Assembly: GCF_004005995.1 (NCBI RefSeq)
Contig: NZ_CP034767.1
Location: 930,001-994,000 of the forward strand
Origin: Devosia sp. 1566
GTDB lineage: Bacteria > Pseudomonadota > Alphaproteobacteria > Rhizobiales > Devosiaceae
DNA: 64,000 nucleotides
Reading direction: 5' to 3'
The translations under genes and the position numbers were made by a program. Under the pieces are notes generated by a model that was given only the letters and a program-made list of their open reading frames with translations, searched no databases and was not told the origin of the DNA. Below are positions 27,474 to 35,235 of this stretch, one piece after another. Positions within the stretch are counted from its first letter, which is position 1. The number at the start of each line of letters is the position of its first letter.

Positions 27474-28742
27474 TTAACTGGCGGTCGCTTCAGCGCTTGC
27501 AGTGTCGGCGGGAGTCGCCTGCACCTGGTCGCCGGTGGTTACGCTTTCCTGGCCTACAGTGATCACCTCTGCCGTTTCCGGCAGGCCGCTCACCCAGGCA
27601 CCGTCGCGGGTGTCGCTGACCACAGTGACGGGATAAAAGGCCACCTTGCCGTCCTCCACTGTGCGCACGCCCAATACGCCATCATCATCCAGCGTCAGGA
27701 CAGATTGTGGCAGCAGGTGCCCCGGAACCGTTCCGACGTTGACGATTGCGCGTGCGGTGATGCCGTCGCGAATGGCGAAGTCTTCGTTGGGGATCTCGAT
27801 CTCGGCTTGGAACGAGCGGGTGGCGTCGTCAGCCACCGAAGAGATGTAACTGACCTTGCCTTCCACCGTGTCACCGGTGACGGTCGTCACCGTTGCATCG
27901 AGACCGGTCTTGGCCCTGGCAATGTCGCCTTCTGCCACCGAGCCGCTGAACACGATAGGGTTGAGCTGCACGATGGTTGCGCAAGGCGTGCCGGCACTCA
28001 GCATGGAACCGGCAACAGCGACGGGGTCCTGGACCAAGCCGGCAACCTTGGCCTTGATCTCGGTCCGGGCCAGTTCTTCGCGGGCATTGTCAATGCCCGC
28101 CTGAGCCTGGGACACTCCCGCACGAGCCTGGGCCAAGGCCACTTCGGCTTCATTGGCCGTGTTTGTGGCGGCAAGGCCGCGCTTACGCAGGTCGGCATTG
28201 GTCGCATAATTGAGTTCGGCTTGCGCCAGTGCTGCCTCGGCTTGCGCCAAGCTGGCTTCGGCCTGAGCGACGGCCGCGGCGCGCGTGCCCTGATCGAGCG
28301 TGCACAGCAGCTCGCCAGCTTCGACGCGCTCGCCCTTGGTTACATGCACCACATCCACTGTGCCGGTTGTTTCCGCGACGGCAGCAACCGTGGACTTGGC
28401 CTGCGTGCGCCCGCGCACCGGCACTTGGATGGTCATCGGTTGTGCCGTGAAGGTCTGCGTACGTACGGATTGAACCGGCGCGTTGGCGCCAGTTACCGCC
28501 TCGGTACGTTGTGCAATGGTGAGTTTGGGATCGACCTCGGCCTCGTGATGCTCGGCCAAGACGCCAGCCTCGGCCAAGGCAGTGTGGATCGGACCGTGGT
28601 CTTCGCCCTCGATGACGGCAACGATTGGCTGCACGCCATTGCCCGGGCCTTGCCCGCCCTGCACCAGAGTACCGGTCGCCAGCCAGCCACCGGCCAGCAG
28701 CAGAATGGCGAAGGCCAACCCAAAGGAAAAGAATGCACGCAT
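27474..28742 (-). CDS. RND efflux periplasmic adaptor (membrane fusion protein)
   Basis: Periplasmic adaptor of 422 aa linking the pump to an outer-membrane channel. An N-terminal hydrophobic signal anchor (SFGLAFAILLLAGGWLATG) is followed by a lipoyl/biotinyl half-motif (VVHVTKGERVEAGELLCTLD), an Ala/Gln-rich alpha-hairpin with heptad-like repeats (about 165-230), the second lipoyl half (IKAKVAGLVQDPVAVAGSML), and beta-barrel and membrane-proximal domains. The Ala/Ser/Thr tail is disordered. ATG at 28742 has AAGGGG upstream. It lies between padR (13 nt) and the RND gene (11 nt), as in many regulated pumps. Confidence 0.94.
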   Translation of the reverse strand: MRAFFSFGLAFAILLLAGGWLATGTLVQGGQGPGNGVQPIVAVIEGEDHGPIHTALAEAGVLAEHHEAEVDPKLTIAQRTEAVTGANAPVQSVRTQTFTAQPMTIQVPVRGRTQAKSTVAAVAETTGTVDVVHVTKGERVEAGELLCTLDQGTRAAAVAQAEASLAQAEAALAQAELNYATNADLRKRGLAATNTANEAEVALAQARAGVSQAQAGIDNAREELARTEIKAKVAGLVQDPVAVAGSMLSAGTPCATIVQLNPIVFSGSVAEGDIARAKTGLDATVTTVTGDTVEGKVSYISSVADDATRSFQAEIEIPNEDFAIRDGITARAIVNVGTVPGHLLPQSVLTLDDDGVLGVRTVEDGKVAFYPVTVVSDTRDGAWVSGLPETAEVITVGQESVTTGDQVQATPADTASAEATAS

Positions 28743-28755
28743 CGTACTTAGCCCC

Positions 28756-29304
28756 TTACTCAGCCGCGTCTTTGTTTCGCTCGGTCTTCGCCAAGCCGAT
28801 CAACTCGTGCATATGCGCACGCAAATACTTTTCCGAAGCTTCCATGATGGCCCGGCCAAAGCCGACCACCCAGCAATCGGCTGCGCTCATCTCGCGCTCG
28901 GTAGCAGCAGTTTCCATGCCGCTTCGGCAGTCCAGGGTGCGCTGCAGATACTCAGAGCCACGCTGCTCCACAAGGTCTGCCGGCATCAGATGGGCGTAGC
29001 GGGCAAACAGCAGAAAAGGGCTGCGCAGCACATCTTCGCCGAGAGGTTCTGCCAACTCCTTGGCAAATGCATGGCGGCCTTCGATTGTGATGGCATAGAC
29101 CTTCTTGGCCGGCTTGCCTTCTTGCTGCTCGGTGCGGCTGGTGACGAGCCCTTCTTCTTCAAGCTTGGCCAGCGCGGGATAGATCGAGCCGAAGCTGGCT
29201 TCGATAAAATAGGAACATTCACCCTCCACACATCGGCGGCGGATCTCGTATCCGGTCGCTTCGCCCTCATAGAGGATCGAAAGGCACAAGGTTCTGACGT
29301 TCAT
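28756..29304 (-). CDS. PadR-family transcriptional regulator
   Basis: Protein of 182 aa with the PadR winged HTH at the N terminus (LCLSILYEGEATGYEIRRR, ASFGSIYPALAKLEEEGLV) and a longer C-terminal helical dimerisation part. PadR proteins usually repress their own operon and a linked transporter until a small toxic ligand binds. The arrangement padR-adaptor-RND on one strand with short gaps fits that. The ATG at 29304 is preceded by inverted repeats at 29311-29354, which are probable operators. The N terminus starts directly at the first HTH helix, as usual for the family. Confidence 0.92.
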   Translation of the reverse strand: MNVRTLCLSILYEGEATGYEIRRRCVEGECSYFIEASFGSIYPALAKLEEEGLVTSRTEQQEGKPAKKVYAITIEGRHAFAKELAEPLGEDVLRSPFLLFARYAHLMPADLVEQRGSEYLQRTLDCRSGMETAATEREMSAADCWVVGFGRAIMEASEKYLRAHMHELIGLAKTERNKDAAE

Positions 29305-29310
29305 GGAAGG

Positions 29311-29354
29311 CTCCAGCAGACCTATTCAGGTCCGATATATGCTGGAGCTATATA
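29311..29354 (-). promoter_or_regulatory. Likely PadR operator/promoter region
   Basis: Just upstream of padR are three overlapping dyads: GACCT-ATTC-AGGTC (29319-29332), CTCCAGC...GCTGGAG (29311-29317 and 29341-29347), and TATAT...ATATA (29336-29340 and 29350-29354). The A/T-rich part can serve as -10. Autoregulation by PadR is inferred from position. Confidence 0.45.
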
Positions 29355-29495
29355 GGGGGGAGGAGCAGCAAAGCAAGTGTGATTGCGACAGAAGGACGCA
29401 AACCAGTTAAGAAGGCCTCGCATGGCTCTTAGCCGTCCGGCTAAGCAGCACCTTTATAATGCGCAGGGGCGTTATGGCGCCAGTGGCAATGTAAT

Positions 29496-29522
29496 AGGGG
29501 CAAGATCAAAGATCACGCCCCT
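29496..29522 (-). terminator. Possible transcript end after the SDR gene
   Basis: AGGGGC (29496-29501) and GCCCCT (29517-29522) can pair 25 nt beyond the SDR stop on the minus strand. The T-run is weak. The gap from here to the padR promoter holds nothing else that I can name. Confidence 0.35.
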
Positions 29523-29546
29523 CTAATTACTATGATTTAGCTCGAA

Positions 29547-30335
29547 TTATCGGATCAGACTTTGCGCCCCGTCAATCCAGAGCGGCGTGCCGGTGATATG
29601 GCGCGACTGCTCGGATGCAAAGAACAGAATGGCGTTGGCCACGTCCTCTGCTTCGCCGGGTTCACCGCCGGTCAGGGGGATGTCGCCCTCAGGAAACTCA
29701 GCCGGTACTTCGGCCGCTTCGCTGTTGCGTTTTTCGGTATTGTCCGAAATTTCGGATTCGATGGCACCCGGGCAGATCGCGTTGATGCGGATGCGATGCT
29801 GCCCGAGTTCTACAGCCAGTTGCTGCACCATGGCGACTTGCCCCGCCTTAGTCACGGAATAGGCGGTGGCGCCGGGATTGGTGAAGGTGCGCGTGCCATT
29901 GATCGAGGAGATCACGACGATCGATCCGCCGCCCGCCTTGATCAGGTGCGGCACCGCATAATGGATGGTCAGGTAAGTGCCGCGCAGATTGATGGCGATG
30001 GTCTTGTCCCATTCCTCGGGCTTCAACTCGGCAATGGGGGCCCAAACCCCGTTCACGCCTGCGTTGGCTACGACGATGTCAAGGCGCCCATGTTCCTGCA
30101 CCAACTGGCTGAACAGCTCTGCCATCGCCACATCGTCAGAGGTGTCGGCGGTCATCGCCGTGGCTGTGCCGCCGGCCTGCTTGATCTCCTCGGCGGTTTT
30201 TTCAACCTCCTTGGCCGTGCGGCTCATCACCACCACGCTGGCGCCCGCTTGGGCGAGCGTCAGCGCTGCGGCCTTGCCAATACCCGAACCGGCACCAGTC
30301 ACCAGCGCCACCTTGCCCGAAAGATCCTGCGTCAT
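29547..30335 (-). CDS. Short-chain dehydrogenase/reductase (SDR)
   Basis: Classical SDR of 262 aa: cofactor loop TGAGSGIGKAAAL, NAG motif in VVANAGVNG, catalytic Ser in VVISSING and Tyr-x3-Lys in AYSVTKAG, and C-terminal TGTPLWIDGAQS. An insertion around residues 195-225 (acidic, Glu-rich) precedes the usual EDVANAILFFAS. Arg rather than Asp follows strand 2 (VVMSRTAKE), which usually favours NADPH. The substrate is unknown. It is on the same strand as the AGE isomerase and Fbp genes but 66 nt from the former. Confidence 0.88.
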   Translation of the reverse strand: MTQDLSGKVALVTGAGSGIGKAAALTLAQAGASVVVMSRTAKEVEKTAEEIKQAGGTATAMTADTSDDVAMAELFSQLVQEHGRLDIVVANAGVNGVWAPIAELKPEEWDKTIAINLRGTYLTIHYAVPHLIKAGGGSIVVISSINGTRTFTNPGATAYSVTKAGQVAMVQQLAVELGQHRIRINAICPGAIESEISDNTEKRNSEAAEVPAEFPEGDIPLTGGEPGEAEDVANAILFFASEQSRHITGTPLWIDGAQSLIR

Positions 30336-30401
30336 GTGCTTTCTCCGTTTTGCCCTTAACGCTTGAAGCGCGCAAAACGTGGCAGGGCAGGTCCCGATTA
30401 C

Positions 30402-31670
30402 CTAGGTCAAGGCGGCGGTATCGTCGGTCTGGATGATCGCATGCGAGAGCGAACCGATCGCTGGATAAAGCGGAATAAGGCAGGCTTGCAGGGCATGGTA
30501 GATATCAGGCTTACCCACGAACAGGCGCGATGTGGGCTGCAAGTCCTCCGTCAGTTCCGAATGCCAGCCGCCACGCTCATGGTCGATCATGTGATTGGCC
30601 GCAAAGTCCCAGAACCGGCGATACCAGTGCTGGAAATAGAGGTCCCGATCGTAATGAGAGAGGAACGCCGCCGCACCGATCGCCTCGCTTACCGGCCACC
30701 AGAGCTTCTCGCGCATCGCTGGCTGGTTGTTCCAGTCCAGCGTGTAATAGAAACCGCCATGCTGCTTGTCCCAGCCCAGCTCGATGGCCTGGCGGAAGAG
30801 ACTGCGCGCCGCTTCGGTCATCCATGAGTTGCGCTTGTCGCTTAGAACCCAAAGCTGGAGCAGCAGCCGCGACCACTCCATCCAATGTCCGGGCGTGGTG
30901 CCGGAGGGCCGGAACATCTCCGAGCCGAGGTAATCCCTGTCTAACACCCAGTCCTGCGTGAAGTGCTCTGCCACCCGGTAATCGAGTGCGCTGGCATGCT
31001 TGCCGATGATGAGTTCGGCAATCCGTTCGGCTTTGTTCAGGTAAGCGCGGTCGCCAGTGGCCTCAAAGGCGGCCATCAGCGCTTCGGTCATGTGCATGTT
31101 GGAGTTCTGGCCGCGATAGGTGCTGATCGCGGACCAGTCGGCGCCGAACTCATCTCGCACCGCCCCGACCTCAGCGTCCCAGAATTGGCGGTTGATGATT
31201 TCGGTGACGTCAGCCAGCATGAGGTCGGCAAGGGGGTGGCCGGCGAGCTTGGCGCTCGATGCGGCCAGCAGCACAAAGGCGTGGCCATAGGCCTGCTTGC
31301 TGCTGTCCTTGAGCCCGTCATTGTCGAGCGACCAGCTATAGCCGCCATGCGTGCTGTCGCGGTGCCGCTCCCAAAGATAGCGCATTCCGTGGTCAACGAT
31401 CTCGTCCGACCCCGGCCGGCCCAGCAAGCTCCCAAGCGCAAAGCAGTGCACCATGCGGGCGGTGGTGTGGATTGCCCGCACCGGGTTGTCGGCATTGAGC
31501 GGGTGACCATTGTCATCTAGTTCAAAGAACCCGCCCGCGGCGTTGATCGAGGCACCTTCAAAAAAGTCGAAAAGGTCATTGGCCTGCCGCATCAACCACT
31601 GCCGATGGAATGGGCGGTTGCTCCAAAGGCTTCTGTTGCTCGGTGGCAAAATCGGATGCGTCTCGCTCAT
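30402..31670 (-). CDS. AGE-family sugar epimerase/isomerase
   Basis: Protein of 422 aa with the alpha6/alpha6-barrel of the N-acylglucosamine 2-epimerase family. Conserved blocks are RMVHCFALG, GGYSWSLDNDG, QAYGHAFVLLA, NSNMHMTEALMAAFEATGD (catalytic His), PGHWMEWSRLL, EKLWWPVSEAI and GGWHSEL (second catalytic His). The last two blocks and the overall length resemble bacterial aldose-ketose isomerases (mannose isomerase, sulfoquinovose isomerase YihS) more than N-acylglucosamine epimerases. The precise sugar is not determined. It lies upstream of the SDR gene and downstream of fbp on the same strand, a plausible sugar-metabolism group. Confidence 0.85.
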   Translation of the reverse strand: MSETHPILPPSNRSLWSNRPFHRQWLMRQANDLFDFFEGASINAAGGFFELDDNGHPLNADNPVRAIHTTARMVHCFALGSLLGRPGSDEIVDHGMRYLWERHRDSTHGGYSWSLDNDGLKDSSKQAYGHAFVLLAASSAKLAGHPLADLMLADVTEIINRQFWDAEVGAVRDEFGADWSAISTYRGQNSNMHMTEALMAAFEATGDRAYLNKAERIAELIIGKHASALDYRVAEHFTQDWVLDRDYLGSEMFRPSGTTPGHWMEWSRLLLQLWVLSDKRNSWMTEAARSLFRQAIELGWDKQHGGFYYTLDWNNQPAMREKLWWPVSEAIGAAAFLSHYDRDLYFQHWYRRFWDFAANHMIDHERGGWHSELTEDLQPTSRLFVGKPDIYHALQACLIPLYPAIGSLSHAIIQTDDTAALT

Positions 31671-31751
31671 TTGGCTCCCCCAGCCGACGCACAGAGGCCG
31701 GCTCCTCTGGGGAATGTATAAGGAGCCGCACCCGCGCTCGTAAACCCAGTT

Positions 31752-32711
31752 CTATAGCCTTTGGTAATGCGCCTCAACGCGCGCCACTTCCTCGGCCGAC
31801 CCCAGGATCACTGGTACGCGCTGATGGATGGAGGTGGGCTGGACCTCAAGGATCCGCTGGGGTCCGGTGGTGGCGCGTCCCCCCGCAGCCTCGACAAGAA
31901 ACGCCATGGGGTTGGCTTCATAGAGCAGGCGCAGGCGACCGCCCTTGCTCGCAGTTTCACTATCGAGCGGGTAGAGGAAAATGCCGCCGCGCATCAGGAT
32001 GCGGTGGATGTCGGCGACCATGGAGCCGATCCAGCGCATGTTGTAGCGCTTGCCCGCGACACCCGTTTCGCCCGCGACGTTCTCGGCAACATAAGCGCTG
32101 GTGGCCTGGTCCCAGAAGCGGGCACGGGCCGTATTGATGGCGTATTCTGCTGACGCTGAGGGTACGGACACCCCGTCCTCAACCAGGGCAAACTGCCCGC
32201 TTGCGTCAATGGCGAAGGTCGCCACCTTATCTCCAAAGCTCAAGACGAGGCTGGTCGCCGGACCATAAGCGGCATAGCCCGCTGCAAGCTGACGCGTGCC
32301 GGGTTGCAGCAGGTCAGGAGCCTTGGGGTCAACGGCCAGGATGGAGAAAATGGTGCCCACGGTGACGTTCACATCCAGATTGGACGAGCCATCCAGTGGA
32401 TCGCAGGCGACCATAAACCCGCCCTCATCGTTCAGGTGAAGCGCTTCATCCAACTCTTCGGACACTAGAATCGAAACAGCCGCATTTGCCCGCAAGTGCC
32501 TGACAAATATGTCGTTGGAGATTACGTCCAACTGCTTTTGCGCCTCGCCCTGGACATTGGTGGCCCCCGCAAGGCCCGTTTGTCCCGCGAGCGGCGCCAG
32601 GCGCAGCACTGCGGCGATCTCGGCACAAGCTCCAGCCACGGTATCGACAACCCATGCGAGTTCCGGGCTGGAGGTGGCAGTGGCAAGCCACTGCTTAAGC
32701 GTCTGGGTCAT
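31752..32711 (-). CDS. fbp: Class 1 fructose-1,6-bisphosphatase
   Basis: Hydrolyses fructose 1,6-bisphosphate in gluconeogenesis. The 319 aa product has the class 1 signatures SEELDEALH, ACDPLDGSSNLDVNVTVGT (metal and phosphate site), RYNMRWIGSMVADIHRI, and EANPMAFLVEAAGGRATTG. ATG at 32711 gives the usual length; the in-frame start at 32771 would add 20 residues without similarity to the family. The gap to the AGE gene is 81 nt. Confidence 0.96.
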   Translation of the reverse strand: MTQTLKQWLATATSSPELAWVVDTVAGACAEIAAVLRLAPLAGQTGLAGATNVQGEAQKQLDVISNDIFVRHLRANAAVSILVSEELDEALHLNDEGGFMVACDPLDGSSNLDVNVTVGTIFSILAVDPKAPDLLQPGTRQLAAGYAAYGPATSLVLSFGDKVATFAIDASGQFALVEDGVSVPSASAEYAINTARARFWDQATSAYVAENVAGETGVAGKRYNMRWIGSMVADIHRILMRGGIFLYPLDSETASKGGRLRLLYEANPMAFLVEAAGGRATTGPQRILEVQPTSIHQRVPVILGSAEEVARVEAHYQRL

Positions 32712-32798
32712 TGGCGCACTCGCGGTTGGTAGGGCTTGCTGCAAGTGTCGCAACCTCCATGAGGCTGGCAAGGCAGACTTTCGCCTAAGGCGGAGATG

Positions 32799-33074
32799 TT
32801 AATGCAGTGTGGTGGGATAGAACGGCGTGCCGCCGGGGGCAAGGGGCGGTCCCGCCCAGAACACGACATAAAGCAACTCCGCGCCGGCGGCATCGGTGAT
32901 CTCGATCGAGCCGCGCAACTCGGCGTCTTCATCCTCGGCGGCCAGCCGCTCGACAATGGCGCGGCCGATTTCGCCGGCCCGCAATTCGGCAGCATCAAGA
33001 TCGGGGTGTTCGCTGCCATCAAGGTCACGGATCAACCGGTCATCGGTGCGGTAGTGAAAAAAGAAGCGGGGCAA
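32799..33074 (-). CDS. Small DUF6894-type protein, TTG start
   Basis: Protein of 91 aa beginning PRFFFHYRTDDRLIRDLDG, the standard opening of the DUF6894 family of small Hyphomicrobiales proteins, with the following HPDLDAAELRAGEIGRAI. No ATG exists at that place. TTG at 33074 has AGGGAGG 6 nt before it, so the ORF reading back to 33191 is over-extended. Function is unknown. It sits between fbp (87 nt) and the flavin reductase gene (74 nt). Confidence 0.75.
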   Translation of the reverse strand: MPRFFFHYRTDDRLIRDLDGSEHPDLDAAELRAGEIGRAIVERLAAEDEDAELRGSIEITDAAGAELLYVVFWAGPPLAPGGTPFYPTTLH

Positions 33075-33148
33075 GGGGGACCTCCCTGGGTGAAAGGGAA
33101 ATGCAGGCGGCGCCTGGCAGTTGCCGAGCCATACCCTGCATGCAACGC

Positions 33149-33703
33149 TTATTGGTGTCTTGTTAACGAATGGTAGTGATGCCGCTGCCAAAGCAAAGGC
33201 GAGCGCGTGGTGGTCGTTTCCGCCTCAATGATCGCACCCGCAAACAGTACATGGGTACCCGTCTCAATGGCGCCGATCACTTCGCAGTCGATGGCAGTGA
33301 CGGCGCCCAGCAGCATAGGGTTGCCAGAAGGCCAGCTTCCCCATTGTCCAGAGGCGAAGCGATCCAGCGGGTCCATCCGGCCCGCAAAAGCATTGCCGAT
33401 CTCGCTTTGATCATCGGCCAGCATGGCAAGGGAGAACCCACCGGTCTTGGCGATCACATCGGCCAGCCGGCTCACCATGTCGATGGACACCAGGATCGAA
33501 GGCGGCGCCGCCGACAGTGACAGCATGGAGGTTGCTGTGCGTCCGACGCGTTCCTCGCCGCGCCGTGCTGTCACCACATGGACCGTGGATGCCATCGCGG
33601 CCATGGCGGCGCGGAACTCGGCATCGCCGACTGTGGGGCGACGGGGGGCGCGGAGACGCAAGGCGTCGGGATAGTCAAAGTCAGCCATCCAGCCGTCCAC
33701 CAT
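33149..33703 (-). CDS. Flavin reductase family (FMN-binding split barrel) protein
   Basis: Protein of 184 aa with the HpaC-type flavin-reductase fold: FRAAMAAMASTVHVVTARR, GRTATSMLSLSAAPPSILVSID, FSLAMLADDQ, and a C-terminal HVLFAGAIIEAE. Such proteins use NAD(P)H to reduce FMN or FAD for a monooxygenase partner, but none is adjacent. The ATG at 33703 is kept; ATG at 33688 (MADFDYPDAL) is equally possible because neither has a strong ribosome site. The C-terminal His-rich end (RHHYHSLTRH) is as in many HpaC-like proteins. Confidence 0.82.
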   Translation of the reverse strand: MVDGWMADFDYPDALRLRAPRRPTVGDAEFRAAMAAMASTVHVVTARRGEERVGRTATSMLSLSAAPPSILVSIDMVSRLADVIAKTGGFSLAMLADDQSEIGNAFAGRMDPLDRFASGQWGSWPSGNPMLLGAVTAIDCEVIGAIETGTHVLFAGAIIEAETTTTRSPLLWQRHHYHSLTRHQ

Positions 33704-33829
33704 TTGCCGTCGTCCGTCCTACTGCAATCCTCGCGCACACGCGCCGGTTCCATCTGTTGGATCGGCGTGAGCCGCTTTGGCGGGCTGCCGATTCCGGAGC
33801 GAGCTTGATCTAAGCGCTGGTTCCGGGTA

Positions 33830-33853
33830 TTTTCCAAGTAGTTCCTTTGAAAA
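33830..33853 (+). promoter_or_regulatory. Putative operator of the Fe-S regulator
   Basis: TTTTCCAAG (33830-33838) and CTTTGAAAA (33845-33853) form an inverted repeat with 9-bp arms, one mismatch and a 6-nt spacer. It ends 14 nt before the regulator ATG. Autoregulation of the regulator and haemoglobin genes is an inference. Confidence 0.5.
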
Positions 33854-33867
33854 CCCGCTCGCCCTCG

Positions 33868-34539
33868 ATGTCAAGCCACGACATGCAAGACCACCAGTGG
33901 TCCCCTCGCAGCCCAGGGGAGCGGCTGCTCATGGCTATAAAGATGCATGGCTCGCTGAGCACCGCAGCTTTGGGTGCCCTGCTTGGCACCAGTGCAGAAG
34001 CGGCTCGCCAACAATTGCTCAAGCTGGCAAACCAGGGTCTGGTCAGCGCCACCAGCGAGCCCAAGGGTGTGGGTCGGCCTGGCCAAAACTGGAGCCTCAC
34101 TTCCCAAGCCATGGCACGGTTTCCCGACACGCATGCGGCGCTGACGGTGCAATTGCTTGAATTGATCCGCAGCCAGTTGGGTGAGGCGGCACTCGACACC
34201 GTGATCTCGGGCCGGGAGATGGCGACAACCGCAGCCTACCACGAGGCTATGCTTGACAAGGCAAACCTCAGCGAGAAAGTTGCCACCTTGGCCCGGCTCC
34301 GTTCGGATGAAGGTTACATGGCGGAGTGGCGCCAGGAGGAGGACGGCGGTCTGTTGCTGATGGAAAACCATTGCCCGATTTGCGCCGCCGCCACGGCCTG
34401 CCAGGGTTTTTGCCGGGCCGAGCTCGATGTGTTCCGCCATGTGCTAGGGGAGGGTGCTCAAGTGGAGCGAACCGAGCACATCGTCTCGGGCGGCCGGCGC
34501 TGCTCCTATTCCATTCGCCCGGCGTTACGCGATGTCTGA
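33868..34539 (+). CDS. SufR-like iron-sulfur transcriptional regulator
   Basis: Protein of 223 aa. An N-terminal DeoR/ArsR-like winged HTH (about 18-75, with GALLGTSAEAARQQLLKLANQGLV) is followed by a C-terminal cluster domain with ENHCPICAAATACQGFC and GGRRCSYSI. Cys169, Cys182 and Cys212 match the C-x12-C-x(27-29)-C ligands of SufR, the Fe-S repressor first described in cyanobacteria. Cys172 and Cys178 are extra. ATG at 33868 is used; the upstream TTG at 33847 lies inside the operator-like repeat. The stop overlaps the truncated-haemoglobin gene by 8 nt, so this is a two-gene unit. A haem protein as the partner suggests sensing of NO or O2 through the cluster. Confidence 0.85.
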   Translation: MSSHDMQDHQWSPRSPGERLLMAIKMHGSLSTAALGALLGTSAEAARQQLLKLANQGLVSATSEPKGVGRPGQNWSLTSQAMARFPDTHAALTVQLLELIRSQLGEAALDTVISGREMATTAAYHEAMLDKANLSEKVATLARLRSDEGYMAEWRQEEDGGLLLMENHCPICAAATACQGFCRAELDVFRHVLGEGAQVERTEHIVSGGRRCSYSIRPALRDV

Positions 34540-34999
34540 TACAGAGTTTCCCGCAAGCGCCAGGCTGTCCCGCATCGGCTGGGACATGCCGGTGGGACTG
34601 GACGAGGCACTGATCCGACGCGTGGTGAACGCATTTTATGCCGATGCCCGATCCGACCCGTTGATCGGGCCGGTCTTCAACCGCCTCATCCCCGAGGACC
34701 ACTGGCCGCGGCACCTCGAACTCATCGCGGATTTCTGGTCGTCCATGCTGTTGGGCACGGGGCGCTATGGCGGACGGCCGCTGCCCAAGCACATCGCCAT
34801 TCCCGAGCTTTCCGACGTGCACTTCCAGCGCTGGCTGCGGTTGTTTCGGCAAACGGTTGTGCGGATCTGCCCCGCTGAGATCGCTGCAGTCTTCATCGAA
34901 CGCTCCGAGCGGGTCGGGAACAGCTTCCGCATGAACATCGCCATGCGGCGGGGTGAGGACATCACCACTATGGGTCCGCTGCAGCGCGAAGAAATTTAG
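34532..34999 (+). CDS. Group III truncated haemoglobin
   Basis: Protein of 155 aa with a 2/2 globin fold of group III: VVNAFYADARSDPLIGPVFN in the A-B-C region, HWPRHLELIADFWSSMLLG (B/E helices), GRPLPKHIAI, and the proximal His in SDVHFQRWLRLF. Group III globins are linked with NO or O2 chemistry, though their roles are poorly known. ATG at 34532 overlaps the stop of the Fe-S regulator gene by 8 nt, so it is translated by coupling. A weak hairpin with T-rich tail (35043-35070) follows. Confidence 0.88.
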   Translation: MSDTEFPASARLSRIGWDMPVGLDEALIRRVVNAFYADARSDPLIGPVFNRLIPEDHWPRHLELIADFWSSMLLGTGRYGGRPLPKHIAIPELSDVHFQRWLRLFRQTVVRICPAEIAAVFIERSERVGNSFRMNIAMRRGEDITTMGPLQREEI

Positions 35000-35042
35000 T
35001 GCGGCCGTGCTGCCCGAGGAGGTCAAGGTCGCCGCGTGCTGC

Positions 35043-35070
35043 CGGGGCGGCCCCCGCGAGTATTATTTTT
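35043..35070 (+). terminator. Possible terminator after truncated haemoglobin gene
   Basis: CGGGG/CCCCG stem with a 4-nt loop, then CGAG and TATTATTTTT. The short stem and the gap before the T-run make it weak. Confidence 0.4.
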
Positions 35071-35157
35071 CCAGACGCTCCTGCAATGCGGCAGGTAAAG
35101 GCTTGTTAATCCCGACCGACCCGCTAGGTTTTCCGCGCAACGGCACGGGGGCGCGAG

Positions 35158-35235
35158 ATGAGTATCGATTTTCCGATAAACGCCAGCGGCGTTAGCCAGC
35201 GTGATCCCGCTACCAGTGGCGGGGCTCCTTGTTGA
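35158..35235 (+). CDS. Putative 25-aa leader ORF overlapping the cysT start
   Basis: ATG at 35158 after GGGGGCGCGAG opens a 25-codon frame beginning MSIDFPINASGVSQRD and ending GAPC, with the Cys codon directly before TGA. The TGA overlaps the cysT initiation codon (TTGA). Inside it are a perfect hairpin AACGCC-AGC-GGCGTT (35179-35193) and a second, CCCGC/GCGGG (35206-35223), that would cover the GGGG ribosome contact of cysT. A ribosome finishing the leader would open that hairpin and could re-initiate on cysT. A Cys codon at the end is suggestive before a sulfur-uptake operon. Translation is not proven. Confidence 0.4.
   Translation: MSIDFPINASGVSQRDPATSGGAPC

Noticed and set aside
33847..33868. 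TTG at 33847 as start of the Fe-S regulator
   Set aside because: The codon lies inside the right arm of the inverted repeat, has no ribosome site, and the residues added are not part of the fold.
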